Assembly (NCBI RefSeq): GCF_003853415.1
Contig: NZ_QTPP01000010.1
Coordinates: 1-64,000, forward strand
Reading direction: 5' to 3'
Length of the DNA: 64,000 nt
Source of the DNA: Burkholderia sp. Bp9142
GTDB taxonomy: Bacteria; Pseudomonadota; Gammaproteobacteria; Burkholderiales; Burkholderiaceae
Under the pieces are notes generated by a model. That model was not told the DNA's origin and did not search any database. It saw nothing but the letters and a program-made list of their open reading frames with translations. The stretch's first letter is position 1. Each line of letters starts with the position of its first letter. The position numbers and the translations under genes are program-made. This document shows, piece after piece, positions 36,732-45,904 of this stretch.

Positions 36732-38762
36732 ATGCCTGCCATGCCAGAATCCCGTCCCTCGCCCCGCACGACGTTCAAGCCGCAGGTCGTGCTGCCCGCG
36801 CTCGCGGTCATCGGCGCCCTGCTCATCGTGTGCGCGCTGCACCCGAACGAAGCCGGTGCGCTGTTCTCCTCCGGCCAGCAATGGGTCGTCGCGCGTTTCG
36901 ACTGGTTCTACGTGCTCGCTGTCACCACCTTCCTCGTGTTTCTCGTGCTGATCGCGGCGAGCGACTTCGGCCACATCCGGCTCGGCCCGGACGACGCCGA
37001 GCCCGAGTTCAGCTTCCTGTCGTGGACGGCCATGCTGTTCGCGGCAGGCATGGGGATCGGCCTCATGTACTTCGGCGTCGGCGAGCCGATGCAGCACTTC
37101 CTGAAGCCGCCGACCGTCGACCCCGGCACGCCTGCCGCCGCGCGCGAGGCGATGCTGATGACCTTCTTCCACTGGGGCTTCCATGCGTGGGCGATCTACG
37201 GGCTGATGGGGCTCGTGCTCGCGTACTTCGGCTTCCGCTACAACCTGCCGCTGACGCTGCGCTCCGGGCTGTATCCGGTGCTGCGCGAGCGCGTGAACGG
37301 CTGGATCGGCCACACGGTCGACGCGTTCGCGCTGGTCGGCACGGTCGCGGGCATCGCGACGACGCTCGGCTATGGCGTGATGCAGTTGAGCGCGGGCCTG
37401 CATGGGGTCGCCGGCTGGGATACGAGCGGGAACGCGTTCCGTATCGGGCTCGTCGTGATCGTCGTGATCCTGGCCGGCGCATCGGCCGCGAGCGGCCTCG
37501 ACAAGGGCGTGCGGCGGCTGTCCGAGCTGAACCTGCTGCTGGCGTTCCTGCTGCTCGCATTCGTGGTCGTCGCGGACCCGACGTCGTTCCTGCTGCGCGC
37601 GCTCGGCGACAACATCGGCCAGTACCTGTCGAATCTCGTCGACCTGTCGTTCCGCACCTATGCGTACGCCCCGCCGCGCGAGGAAGGCTGGTTCGGCGGC
37701 TGGACGATCCTCTACTGGGCGTGGTGGATATCGTGGTCGCCATTCGTCGGCATGTTCATCGCGCGGATCTCGCGCGGCCGCACGATCCGACAGTTCGTGA
37801 TCGGCGTGTTGCTCGTGCCGACCGCATTCAATCTCGTGTGGATGACGGTGTTCGGCAACAGCGCGATCTGGCTCGACACGCACGGCGCGGCCGGTGCGCT
37901 CGCGCAAACGGCGAGCAATGTCGATGCGTTGCTGTTCCGTTTCTTCGATTTCCTGCCGCTGCCGCAGTTGCTGTCGATCGTCGCGATCGTGCTGATCGCG
38001 GTGTTCTTCGTCACGTCCGCCGATTCGGGCGCATTCGTGATCGACCAGATCGCGACGCGCGGCGCCGCGCATTCGCCGGTCTGGCAGCGGCTGTTCTGGG
38101 CTGCGCTGCTGGGTGTGACCGCGGCCGTGCTGCTGGTCGCGGGCGGGCTCGGCGCGCTGCAGGCGATGACGTTGATCGCCGCATTGCCGGTTGCCTTGAT
38201 CATGCTCGCGCTGTGCTACGGGCTGTGGCGCGGGCTCGCGGCCGATCGCGTGCACTATTCGCAGGACGTCGCGCCCGCGACGAGCTTCTGGACCGGCCAG
38301 CACTGGCGTCATCGCCTGACGCACATCCTGCGGCAAACGACCGAGGCCGACGCACGCCAGTTCGTCGCGGATACCGTCGAGCCCGCGCTGCGCAAAGTCG
38401 CCGACGAGTTGCGTGCGGGCGGCGTCGACGCGCACGTGCAGCGCGACAGCGAATACGCGGTGCGGCTGACCGTGCCGACCGCGGAACACCGCGACTTCGT
38501 CTACGGCGCGCGCGTGACGGCGAAATCCGCGGCCGCGTTCCTCGTACGCGAGGCGGCCGAGCCGGAAGCGGCGCGTCCGCACGTGTACGGCATCGTCACG
38601 TTCTTCGAGGATGGCCGGCTCGGTTACGACGTCGAATACCTGCGCGGCGACGAACTGATCGCCGACGTGCTGCGTCAATACGAACGCTACGTCTCGCTCG
38701 CGGCCGACCAGCGCACGCATCTGCTGAGCCGCGCGCCAGGGCACGCAACGGAGGCCGAATGA
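36732..38762 (+). CDS. betT: BCCT family choline/glycine betaine transporter
   Basis: 676-residue sodium- or proton-coupled transporter with 12 membrane helices. Signature blocks are MGIGLMYFGVGEPMQHF, HWGFHAWAIYGLMGLVLAYF and the aromatic box WWISWSPFVGMFIARISRGRTIRQF, which binds the quaternary amine. The C-terminal 170 residues are the long cytoplasmic BetT-type tail that senses osmotic conditions. ATG at 36741 is an alternative start; neither has a clear ribosome site. It is chained to a 21-codon frame and a small membrane protein by ATGA overlaps. Confidence 0.93.
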   Translation: MPAMPESRPSPRTTFKPQVVLPALAVIGALLIVCALHPNEAGALFSSGQQWVVARFDWFYVLAVTTFLVFLVLIAASDFGHIRLGPDDAEPEFSFLSWTAMLFAAGMGIGLMYFGVGEPMQHFLKPPTVDPGTPAAAREAMLMTFFHWGFHAWAIYGLMGLVLAYFGFRYNLPLTLRSGLYPVLRERVNGWIGHTVDAFALVGTVAGIATTLGYGVMQLSAGLHGVAGWDTSGNAFRIGLVVIVVILAGASAASGLDKGVRRLSELNLLLAFLLLAFVVVADPTSFLLRALGDNIGQYLSNLVDLSFRTYAYAPPREEGWFGGWTILYWAWWISWSPFVGMFIARISRGRTIRQFVIGVLLVPTAFNLVWMTVFGNSAIWLDTHGAAGALAQTASNVDALLFRFFDFLPLPQLLSIVAIVLIAVFFVTSADSGAFVIDQIATRGAAHSPVWQRLFWAALLGVTAAVLLVAGGLGALQAMTLIAALPVALIMLALCYGLWRGLAADRVHYSQDVAPATSFWTGQHWRHRLTHILRQTTEADARQFVADTVEPALRKVADELRAGGVDAHVQRDSEYAVRLTVPTAEHRDFVYGARVTAKSAAAFLVREAAEPEAARPHVYGIVTFFEDGRLGYDVEYLRGDELIADVLRQYERYVSLAADQRTHLLSRAPGHATEAE

Positions 38763-38824
38763 ACGAGACCGTCGCGTTCATCGCGTCGAGCCAGCGCGCG
38801 GCACCCGACGGAGCCGCACGATGA
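38759..38824 (+). CDS. Candidate 21-aa bridging peptide
   Basis: Reading frame MNETVAFIASSQRAAPDGAAR. Its ATG overlaps the betT stop as ATGA and its TGA overlaps the next gene's ATG as ATGA, so ribosomes could pass from betT to the downstream gene without a gap. The peptide itself shows no recognisable feature. It may only serve coupling. Confidence 0.35.
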   Translation: MNETVAFIASSQRAAPDGAAR

Positions 38825-39132
38825 ACGCCCTCCTGAACGACCGCACCGGCGACGTCGTCGCACTCGCCACGCTCGCGGTGCTGTACCTCGGCGGCGTCGG
38901 CCTCGCGCTATGGCGCATTCGCACCGCCGCGCCGCGCGACAAGGTCTACTGGATCATCTGCATCGCGCTGCTGGCCGGTGGCGCCATCGCGATAACCGCG
39001 AACCTGTCGCCGGTGCCGAACAGCGGCGAAATGCCGCCGGGTTTCGCGCTCGGCGTCGAGGCGGTGCTGCTCGGGCTCGCGCTCGTTGCGGCCGGCTGCG
39101 CATGGCTGATGTTGCGCGCGAGGCGCGGCTAA
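38821..39132 (+). CDS. Small three-helix membrane protein, unknown function
   Basis: 103-residue protein with three hydrophobic segments (about 14-31, 42-58, 76-97) and a basic C-terminus (RARRG). I do not recognise the family. It directly follows betT through the 21-codon bridging frame, so it may be a partner or modulator of that transporter. This is inference from position only. Confidence 0.65.
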   Translation: MNALLNDRTGDVVALATLAVLYLGGVGLALWRIRTAAPRDKVYWIICIALLAGGAIAITANLSPVPNSGEMPPGFALGVEAVLLGLALVAAGCAWLMLRARRG

Positions 39133-39219
39133 TACACGCCCTTCGCACGGCGCGGCCTGGTCACGCGCAAACGACAACGCGCGTGCCGAACGTCGCGCCG
39201 CCGCCCTTCTCCCGATGCG

Positions 39220-40068
39220 TCATGCAGACGGCGCACGCGCGGTGACGAGCCAGCACGCGGCGTCGAAGCGCACGTCCGCGCCCTGCAGGTAGCCGTCGTA
39301 CTCGGCGCGAACCGTCTCGATCACTCGACGCCGCGTCGCGTCGTCCGCGTGCTGAAGCGCGAGCCCGACCGGGCCCAGCCGCGCGATATAGTCGTCGAGC
39401 GCGGACGCCGGCAACGCACATGCCGTGTCGATCGCCTCGATCGCGATCTCGGCCCAGCCGCTGTCCGACAACACCGACGCGATCCGCTGCCGGTCGCCGA
39501 ACGCGAATTGCCCCGGCGCGCCGGGCTGCCGCGCCGGCAGGTTCGGCAGCAATGGCGCCGCGGCGCGTTCGGCCGTCGTCATGAACGGGTTTTCGCTTGC
39601 GCCGCGCCATGCGACGAATCGCAATTGCGCGTTCGCGCGCGCCGCACGCCGCAGGTTCGCGAACGCGCGAACCGGATCGTCGAAGAACATCACGCCGAAA
39701 CGCGACACGATCAGGTCGAACCGGCCAGGCGCGAACGCCTGGGTCTGCGCGTCGGCCTGCACGAAGCCGACGTCAGCGCCGTCGCGTGCGGCGCGTGCCC
39801 GTGCGGCGGCGATCATCCGCGCCGAGATGTCGACACCCGTACAGTGCGCGTGCGCGCCAAGCCGCCGTGCAATCGCGAGGGTCACCGCGCCCGTGCCGCA
39901 ACCGACGTCGAGCACACTGCGGGCGGACGCCGCCACCGCCGCGTCCGCGAGCCGTGTCTCGAACGGCTCGAACATCCGGTCGAGCGAACGCTGCGCGTCG
40001 ACCCACGCAAGCCCCGACGGACCGTTCCACAGCGCAGACTGCGCTTCGTTTGCCCGGTTGTCTTTCAT
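39220..40068 (-). CDS. Class I SAM-dependent methyltransferase
   Basis: 282-residue methyltransferase. Motif I is SVLDVGCGTGAVTLAIARRLG at residues about 51-71; an acidic motif II (GVDISARMI), post-I VQADAQT and motif IV FDLIVSRFGVMFFDDP follow. The N-terminus SALWNGPSGLAWVDAQ is common in small-molecule methyltransferases of the Methyltransf_11/25 type. Substrate is unknown. It is divergent from the phosphoesterase lipoprotein gene, and a 179-bp region separates them. Confidence 0.88.
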   Translation of the reverse strand: MKDNRANEAQSALWNGPSGLAWVDAQRSLDRMFEPFETRLADAAVAASARSVLDVGCGTGAVTLAIARRLGAHAHCTGVDISARMIAAARARAARDGADVGFVQADAQTQAFAPGRFDLIVSRFGVMFFDDPVRAFANLRRAARANAQLRFVAWRGASENPFMTTAERAAAPLLPNLPARQPGAPGQFAFGDRQRIASVLSDSGWAEIAIEAIDTACALPASALDDYIARLGPVGLALQHADDATRRRVIETVRAEYDGYLQGADVRFDAACWLVTARAPSA

Positions 40069-40247
40069 CGTCGATTCTCCTTTTGTCCACGTCGTTGACC
40101 GTGATCCGGACTATGCTGCTTCAAGCCGGCTTGAGGTCAAGGCCGCGACCGCGATACGAACGTGCGTCGAGCGCCTGCCGTCCCGCGCTTTTCACATTTC
40201 TTACATTCGTGTTGCGTATCGTTGACGGCTTTCCCACGGTGCCTCCC

Positions 40248-41711
40248 ATGCGACGATTCCTCTCGTGCGCGCTGTTCGTGCGCTGCGCTCCGCTTGTTGC
40301 CCTCGCGGCGCTGTCCGCGTGTTCGAATCACATCGATACGCCTGCCGACCCGGCCAGTGCCGCGATCAACGTCGAGGCCGCGTGGGTCGAGATCGGCGAT
40401 GCGAACCAGGCGATCGCGCGCGTGATCACGAACTACCGGCCCGCGTCCGCGAGCGATCCGCTGTGTCCGCAACTGTCCGTCGACGGCAAGTTGTCGCGCA
40501 TGACGCTGCGCGCCGGCGCCGCGACCGTCGCGCAACGAACGACCGCCAGCGACCCGGCCGACTCGAAACCGTCGAGCTTCCCGGTGTCCGTCTGCGAAAC
40601 GACGCTGCCGGCCGATGCGCAGACGGCGAGCGTCGCGGGCCGCGCGCTGCCGCTGCCGAAAGCGCAGCCGCAGCGCATCGCGATCATCGCCGACACCGGC
40701 TGCCGGATGAAGAAGGCCGACAACGCATGGCAGGCGTGCAACGACGCGACGGTCTGGCCGTTCGGCACGATCGCGGCGAGCGTCGCGAAGCTGTCGCCGG
40801 ACCTCGTGCTGCACGTCGGCGACTATCACTACCGCGAGAATGCATGCCCGCCCGACATCGCCGGCTGCAAGGACAGCCCGTGGGGCTACGGCTGGGACAC
40901 GTGGCAGGCCGACCTGTTCCGCCCGGCCGCGCCGCTGTTCGCGAAGGCGCCGTGGGTGCTCGTGCGCGGCAACCACGAGGAATGCGCGCGGGCCGGCCAG
41001 GGCTGGTACCGCTTCCTCGATCCGCGGCCGTATGCGGCGGCCCGTTCGTGCGACGATCCGGCCAACGACAACGACGCGAACTACTCGGATCCCTATGCCG
41101 TATCGCTCGGCGGCGGCACGCAGGTGATCGTGTTCGATACCGCGAAGGTCGGCCGCAATCCGCTGAAGACGACCGATGCGCAATTCCGCATCTACCAGAA
41201 GCAGTTCCAGACGGTCGCGTCGCTCGCCTCGAAGGCCGGCATGACGACGACGATCTTCACGAACCACCATCCGATCCTCGCGTTCGCGCCGATCGCCGGC
41301 AGCACGCCGGCGCCGGGCAACCTCGCGCTGCAGTCGGTGATGTCGAGCCTGAACGCGCAGGCGTATTACCCGCCCGGCATCCACGTCGCGCTGCACGGGC
41401 ACGTGCACGACTTCCAGGCGATCAATTTCTCGTCCGGACATCCGGCGACGATCGTGTCCGGCAACGGCGGCGACAACCTCGACGTCGCGCTGCCCGATCC
41501 GTTCCCGGCCGGCCTGACGCCCGCGCCGGGCGCCGTGATCGAGCGGCTGTCGCACAACAACAGCTTCGGCTTCCTGATCATGGAGCGACGCGCGGCGCCG
41601 GCGACGGGCTGGGTGTTCCATGCGTATTCGGCGGCGGGCAAGCTGCTCGCGTCGTGCGACCAGTCGGGCACGACGCTCGCATGCGACAAGACGGGGTTCA
41701 TCACGCCGTGA
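40248..41711 (+). CDS. Metallophosphoesterase lipoprotein
   Basis: 487-residue calcineurin-like phosphoesterase. The N-terminus is a lipoprotein signal with lipobox LSAC and Cys25. Metal-binding blocks are ADTGCR (motif I, with Cys in place of the more usual His), HVGDYHYRE (II), VRGNHEE (III), TNHHPI (IV) and HGHVHDF (V). It would be tethered to a membrane facing the periplasm. Substrate is unknown. Its stop overlaps the start of the di-haem peroxidase gene as GTGA, implying co-translation. Confidence 0.88.
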   Translation: MRRFLSCALFVRCAPLVALAALSACSNHIDTPADPASAAINVEAAWVEIGDANQAIARVITNYRPASASDPLCPQLSVDGKLSRMTLRAGAATVAQRTTASDPADSKPSSFPVSVCETTLPADAQTASVAGRALPLPKAQPQRIAIIADTGCRMKKADNAWQACNDATVWPFGTIAASVAKLSPDLVLHVGDYHYRENACPPDIAGCKDSPWGYGWDTWQADLFRPAAPLFAKAPWVLVRGNHEECARAGQGWYRFLDPRPYAAARSCDDPANDNDANYSDPYAVSLGGGTQVIVFDTAKVGRNPLKTTDAQFRIYQKQFQTVASLASKAGMTTTIFTNHHPILAFAPIAGSTPAPGNLALQSVMSSLNAQAYYPPGIHVALHGHVHDFQAINFSSGHPATIVSGNGGDNLDVALPDPFPAGLTPAPGAVIERLSHNNSFGFLIMERRAAPATGWVFHAYSAAGKLLASCDQSGTTLACDKTGFITP

Positions 41712-43228
41712 GCGACGAAGTTCGACTGCATGACGGTTTGACGGGTTCGAACGGCCGCCGGCGACGGATGGCCGGATCGCGGAGGCGGCCGGTTTCGTCC
41801 GCGGCTTGCGCCGAGCGTTCGGTTTGCGCGTCGGTGCCGGTCGCCGGCACCGGCCGGACGGTACGCGTACTTGCCGCCGCCGTGTTCACCGGTGTGGCGC
41901 TCGCAGCCCACGCCGCACCGTCCGACACGACCCTGCTGCCCGGCGCGCCGCCAGCGCGCGTCGTCGGCACGATCGGCAACGGCACGCCGCAGGTGACCGG
42001 CAAGGTCGACGCGGCGACTGCCCATTTCGCGCCCGACCCGACGCTCGTCGCGCTCGGCCGCCGGATCTTCTTCGATCCGCGGCTGTCCAAGCCGCGCGGC
42101 ATGTCGTGCGCGGGCTGCCACGATCCGGCGCGCGCCTTCGCGCCGACGCTGTCGGCGGCTTCGCTCGCGGGGCCGGGCGTGCCGGAAGGCAGCCGCCACG
42201 GGCGCTTCAGCCAGCGCAACGCGCCGTCGCTGCTCTACGTGCGCTACGTGCCGCGCCGCCACTTCTACCAGGACGACGACGCGCCCGCGCCGTCGCCGTT
42301 CGGCGGCCTCTTCAGCGACGGCCGCGCGAACACGCTCGCCGAACAGATCCGCGGGCCGTTGTTCGATCCGAACGAGATGAACAACCGGTCGCCGGCCGCG
42401 CTGCTGCGCAAGGTCGACGGCACCGAACTGGCCGGCGATCTGGCCGCGCGCTTCGGCGCATCGGTGCGGCGCGATCCCGAGCAACTGGTGCGCGCGCTGG
42501 GCTCCGCCGTGGAGGCCTATCTGCAGAGCGACGACATGGCACCGTTCACCTCGCGCTTCGACGCGTTCCTGCGCACGCGCAAGCCGCTCGCGCCCGCCGA
42601 GATGCGCGGCCTGGCGCTGTTCCGCAATCCCGACAAGGGCAACTGCATGAGCTGCCATACGCTGTCGGAGACGTCGAGCCGGCCGGAGCGCTCGCTCTTC
42701 ACCGATTTCGGCTACGACGCGATCGCGGTGCCGCGCAACCGTGCGCTGCCCGCGAACCGCGATCCGCGCCATTTCGACAACGGCCTGTGCGACACGGCAA
42801 CGCGGCTGCGCTGGCCCGAGCCGACGCAGTGGTGCGGCTACCTGCGCACGCCGGGGCTGCGCAACGTCGCGGTCAAGCAGACGTTCATGCACAACGGCGT
42901 GTTCACGACGCTGCGCGACGCGGTCGCGTTCTACAACACGCGCTCGACCGACCCGGGCTACTGGTATCACGGCGCCAGAACGTTCGACGACGTGCCGGCC
43001 GCGTATCGCGGCAACATCAACGTCAATTCGACGCCGATGAACCGCCGGCCGGGCACGCCGCCCGCGCTGACCGACGCGGAAATCGACGACATCGTCGCGT
43101 TCCTCGGCACGCTGACCGACGCACGCTACGCGAATCTCGTCACGCCCGCCGCACCCGCGGCTCCCGCGGCACGTGCCGCCCGGATCGCCGGCCCGCCGGT
43201 CGTCCGGACCGCCGCGCCGGCACGCTGA
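41708..43228 (+). CDS. Di-haem cytochrome c peroxidase/MauG family protein
   Basis: About 506-residue periplasmic protein. Two haem c sites are visible, CAGCH at residues 134-138 and CMSCH at 313-317, with ALGRRIFFDPRLSKPRGMSCAGCHDP and RTPGLRNVAVKQTFMHNGVF marking the CcpA/MauG family. The signal peptide is the stretch RVLAAAVFTGVALAAHAAPS near 53-72, so GTG 41708 gives an unusually long N-terminus; ATG 41768 or GTG 41836 are possible starts. GTG 41708 is favoured by the GTGA overlap with the phosphoesterase gene. It may oxidise a partner made from the same transcript. Confidence 0.85.
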   Translation: MSDEVRLHDGLTGSNGRRRRMAGSRRRPVSSAACAERSVCASVPVAGTGRTVRVLAAAVFTGVALAAHAAPSDTTLLPGAPPARVVGTIGNGTPQVTGKVDAATAHFAPDPTLVALGRRIFFDPRLSKPRGMSCAGCHDPARAFAPTLSAASLAGPGVPEGSRHGRFSQRNAPSLLYVRYVPRRHFYQDDDAPAPSPFGGLFSDGRANTLAEQIRGPLFDPNEMNNRSPAALLRKVDGTELAGDLAARFGASVRRDPEQLVRALGSAVEAYLQSDDMAPFTSRFDAFLRTRKPLAPAEMRGLALFRNPDKGNCMSCHTLSETSSRPERSLFTDFGYDAIAVPRNRALPANRDPRHFDNGLCDTATRLRWPEPTQWCGYLRTPGLRNVAVKQTFMHNGVFTTLRDAVAFYNTRSTDPGYWYHGARTFDDVPAAYRGNINVNSTPMNRRPGTPPALTDAEIDDIVAFLGTLTDARYANLVTPAAPAAPAARAARIAGPPVVRTAAPAR

Positions 43229-43263
43229 CCCTGGCCGAACGGCCAGGCGCATGCGCGCCCGCT

Positions 43264-43291
43264 TGCGGCCGCCTCGAATACTGGTTATATT
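43264..43291 (+). promoter_or_regulatory. Possible promoter of the small gene at 43326
   Basis: TTGCGG (43264-43269) and TATATT (43286-43291) are 16 bp apart. Transcription would start near 43298, inside the LexA-type box. Confidence 0.4.
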
Positions 43292-43298
43292 TACAGTA

Positions 43299-43314
43299 CT
43301 GTATTTATGAACAG
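43299..43314. promoter_or_regulatory. LexA-type SOS box
   Basis: CTGTATTTATGAACAG fits the CTGT-N8-ACAG consensus with an AT-rich centre and sits 12 bp before the next start codon. An overlapping 12-bp palindrome TACAGTACTGTA lies at 43292-43303. Confidence 0.6.
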
Positions 43315-43325
43315 TGAGGTGCGCG

Positions 43326-43601
43326 ATGGAACATCTGGTCCGTATCGTCAACGACACCGATCGCCAAGTACTGGCATGGCTGCGTGCGCAGGTCGGCGAC
43401 GCCCGCGTCGAGCGCGCGGCGCGCCAGCTCGGGCATACGCGCAAGCCCTTTCCGTCGGCGGTATGCCGGTATCTGGGCATGAGCGCGCCGGCCACGCTGC
43501 GCCAGGCGGAACGGCCGCGTGCCGCACGCGACTTCTCGGTCGGCGATCGCTACCTGTCGCTGATCCGTCAGCACCTCGCCGCGCATGCGGTCGGCCGATG
43601 A
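43326..43601 (+). CDS. Small protein of unknown function behind a LexA-type box
   Basis: 91-residue protein beginning MEHLVRIVNDTDRQVLAWLRAQVGD. It is basic, mostly helical, cysteine-poor and has no signal peptide. I do not recognise a family. The segment RVERAARQLGHTRKPFPSAVCRYLG could be an HTH, but this is a guess. The start at 43326 is preferred over an in-frame GTG at 43314, which lies inside the LexA box. The gene stands alone between the peroxidase gene and the convergent MocR gene, so the SOS-type box is the only clue to function. Confidence 0.7.
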   Translation: MEHLVRIVNDTDRQVLAWLRAQVGDARVERAARQLGHTRKPFPSAVCRYLGMSAPATLRQAERPRAARDFSVGDRYLSLIRQHLAAHAVGR

Positions 43602-43745
43602 AATCGCCGAAATCGTATCGCCGGCGCGTCGCCGCGCGGCGGCCGGCCGGGGTGAGCGCGGCGTGCCGGTTCGGCCGGCCCGTGCCGCCGTCGCGACAGC
43701 CAAGCCCGGCCGTCAACGCGCCCGCCCGGCCGATACCCGCCCCGC

Positions 43746-45230
43746 TTACGCAGCGGCCGCCGCGTCGCGTATCAGCTGGCCGAGCGTTTCGATGGCCGCT
43801 TCATGGGCCGAGTCGAACACCCGCGTGCACGCAAGCCGGATATAGGCATCGAAGCGATCGGAATTCGAGAAGATCGAGCCTGGCGCGATCCTTACCCCGC
43901 ATGCCAGCGCTGCATCGAACAATGCTTCGGAATGCACGCCGTCCGGCAGCGCGATCCACAGCAGCATGCCGCCGGGCGGCCGGTTCATCCGCGTGCCGGC
44001 CGGAAAATGGCGCGCGATCGCATCGATCGTCACATCGCGCTGCGCGCGAAGCTGTTCGCGAAACCGGTGCAGGTGGCGATCGAACGCGCCCGAGCCGACG
44101 AATTCGGCCGCGACGGCCTGCAGCAACGCGGCGTTGTGCCGGCTGTGCGCGAACTTGAGCATCTTCACGCGCGCGTGCCAGCGGCCCGCGCTCATCCAGC
44201 CGAGCCGCATCCCGGGCGCCAGGACCTTGTTGAACGACGGGCAGTAGATCACCGTGCCGTCGCGGTCCCATGCCTTCACGGGCTTCACCGCGTGCGGCGC
44301 TTCGACGAGTTCGCGATACGGCTCATCCTCGATCACGGCCACGCCGCGGCGCGAGCACAGTGCGACCAATGCGGCCTTGCGTTCGTCGGGCATCACGCTG
44401 CCGAGCGGGTTCTGCAGGTTCGGCACGACGACCACGGCCCGAATGTCCGGGTACGCGGTCAGCGCCACGTCGAGCGCTTCGAGCGACAGCCCGGCCGTCG
44501 GGCTGGCCGGAATCTCGAGTGCGCGCAGGCCGAGGCTTTCGAGCAACTGGATCAAGCCGAAAAAGGCCGGCGATTCGATCGCGATCGTGTCGCCGGGGCG
44601 TGCCACCGCGCGCAACGCGAGATTCACGGCATCGACGCCGCCGCTCGTCGACATCACGTCATCCGGCGATACGGTCACGCCGTACGACAGCGCGCGCTTG
44701 GCCATCGTCTGCCGGAATTCGGGCGACCCGCCGACCGGCCCCGCGTCGGTCAGCAGCGTCGGCCTGCGCCGCAGCAGCCGGATCGCCAGCGCCTGCAGGC
44801 GCTCGGCCGGATACAGCGTCGCCAGCGCGGACGCCCCGCCGAGGTTCAGCGCATCGGGTTTCGCGTTCGCGCGATCGATCACACGCGACACGCGTTCGTG
44901 CAGCCCCGCGAACGGCGGCTCGACGCTCAGCGGCGGCCCGTCGCTTTCCGGCAGCGTGTCGAGCGTGGCCGCCGCGCGGCGCCGCACGAAGTAGCCCGAG
45001 CGCGGCCTTGCTTCGCACCAGCCCGTATCCTCCAGCCGCCGGAACGCCTGGATCGCGGTCGACAGGCTCACGCCGTGCTGCGCCATGAACGCGCGCACGG
45101 ACGGCATCCGGTCGCCGGGCGACAGCGTGCCGGCCGCGATGATGCGGCGGTAATGCTCGGCGAGCCGTTCGTACAGCGGCTCGCCGGCCATCGGCAAAGG
45201 CATGCGGGACGGGGCGGTGATGGGCGTCAT
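43746..45230 (-). CDS. MocR-type GntR/aminotransferase regulator
   Basis: 494-residue PLP-dependent regulator. Residues 15-85 are a GntR winged HTH (LYERLAEHYRRIIAAGTLSPGDRMPSVRAFMAQHGVSLSTAIQAFRRLEDTG). The rest is a fold-type I aminotransferase domain with the PLP lysine Lys335 in PSFNKVLAPGMRLGW and NPLGSVMPDER. Such proteins control vitamin B6, GABA or amino acid genes. It is divergent from the DUF2917-like gene, its probable target. Confidence 0.93.
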   Translation of the reverse strand: MTPITAPSRMPLPMAGEPLYERLAEHYRRIIAAGTLSPGDRMPSVRAFMAQHGVSLSTAIQAFRRLEDTGWCEARPRSGYFVRRRAAATLDTLPESDGPPLSVEPPFAGLHERVSRVIDRANAKPDALNLGGASALATLYPAERLQALAIRLLRRRPTLLTDAGPVGGSPEFRQTMAKRALSYGVTVSPDDVMSTSGGVDAVNLALRAVARPGDTIAIESPAFFGLIQLLESLGLRALEIPASPTAGLSLEALDVALTAYPDIRAVVVVPNLQNPLGSVMPDERKAALVALCSRRGVAVIEDEPYRELVEAPHAVKPVKAWDRDGTVIYCPSFNKVLAPGMRLGWMSAGRWHARVKMLKFAHSRHNAALLQAVAAEFVGSGAFDRHLHRFREQLRAQRDVTIDAIARHFPAGTRMNRPPGGMLLWIALPDGVHSEALFDAALACGVRIAPGSIFSNSDRFDAYIRLACTRVFDSAHEAAIETLGQLIRDAAAAA

Positions 45231-45433
45231 GCGGGTGATCGTGCCCGCACGCCCTGGCGCACGCCAGATACAGATTCGGGGAAAACCCACCGATACAGCG
45301 AGTCGAAATCGCCGCTTGCACCGCAACAGATTCCCGTCCCCTGAATCTGTCCCGCCCGCGCGCGTTTCCCTAACCTGATTGCACGCCGTCGCCCCGCCAT
45401 CGCGGGGCTGCGCAACCGGGAAAAGGACTCGCC

Positions 45434-45784
45434 ATGCGAACGCAAGACATCCGGCTCGACGCCGGGCAAAGCCACTTTGCGTGGTTCGACAAGGGCAGCC
45501 AGGTCATCGTGCTCGACGGCGCGCTCGCGGTCACGTTGCACCACGGCGGGCTCGACTGGCTGCCTGATGCGCCGCAATACGTCCGCCGCGTGCTCGACGA
45601 AGGCGAATGCCTGACGATCGAGACGGCCGGTCACGTGGCATTGACTGCCAGCGGTGCCGGGCCGGTCGACGCGGCCCTTGCGGTACCCGCCGCTCGCGCG
45701 GGGGCGTTCGCCGCATGGCGCGCGTGGCTGCACCGGGTGTCCGTCCAGCCATGCGGCGAGCGGTGTGTGCGCAGGCAGCCCTGA
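45434..45784 (+). CDS. DUF2917-like small protein
   Basis: 116-residue protein with beta-rich pattern: IRLDAGQSHFAWFDKGSQVIVLDGALAVT, GGLDWLPD, RRVLDEGECLTI. This resembles DUF2917, a cupin-like family of unknown function. It is divergent from the MocR-type regulator with a 203-bp spacer, which suggests MocR control. The last 25 residues are Cys/Arg-containing and may be unstructured. Assignment is by pattern memory. Confidence 0.65.
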   Translation: MRTQDIRLDAGQSHFAWFDKGSQVIVLDGALAVTLHHGGLDWLPDAPQYVRRVLDEGECLTIETAGHVALTASGAGPVDAALAVPAARAGAFAAWRAWLHRVSVQPCGERCVRRQP

Positions 45785-45904
45785 CGCGGTGGCTCGCGCC
45801 GTCGCCGGTGGCGTCATGTGATTGCCGTATCGCCCCATCCGGCGACGACCGTGCTGAACCGATTCAACCGGGTCGACGACGCCCGACGCACTCCCCTCAC
45901 CCGG

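Noticed and set aside
36620..38824. 734-codon frame over betT
   Set aside because: Only its last 22 codons (38759-38824) are considered; the rest is a shadow of betT.
43307..44158. 283-codon frame on the plus strand over the MocR gene end
   Set aside because: Arg/Pro/Ala-rich shadow of the MocR frame and of the small SOS-type gene; no domain.
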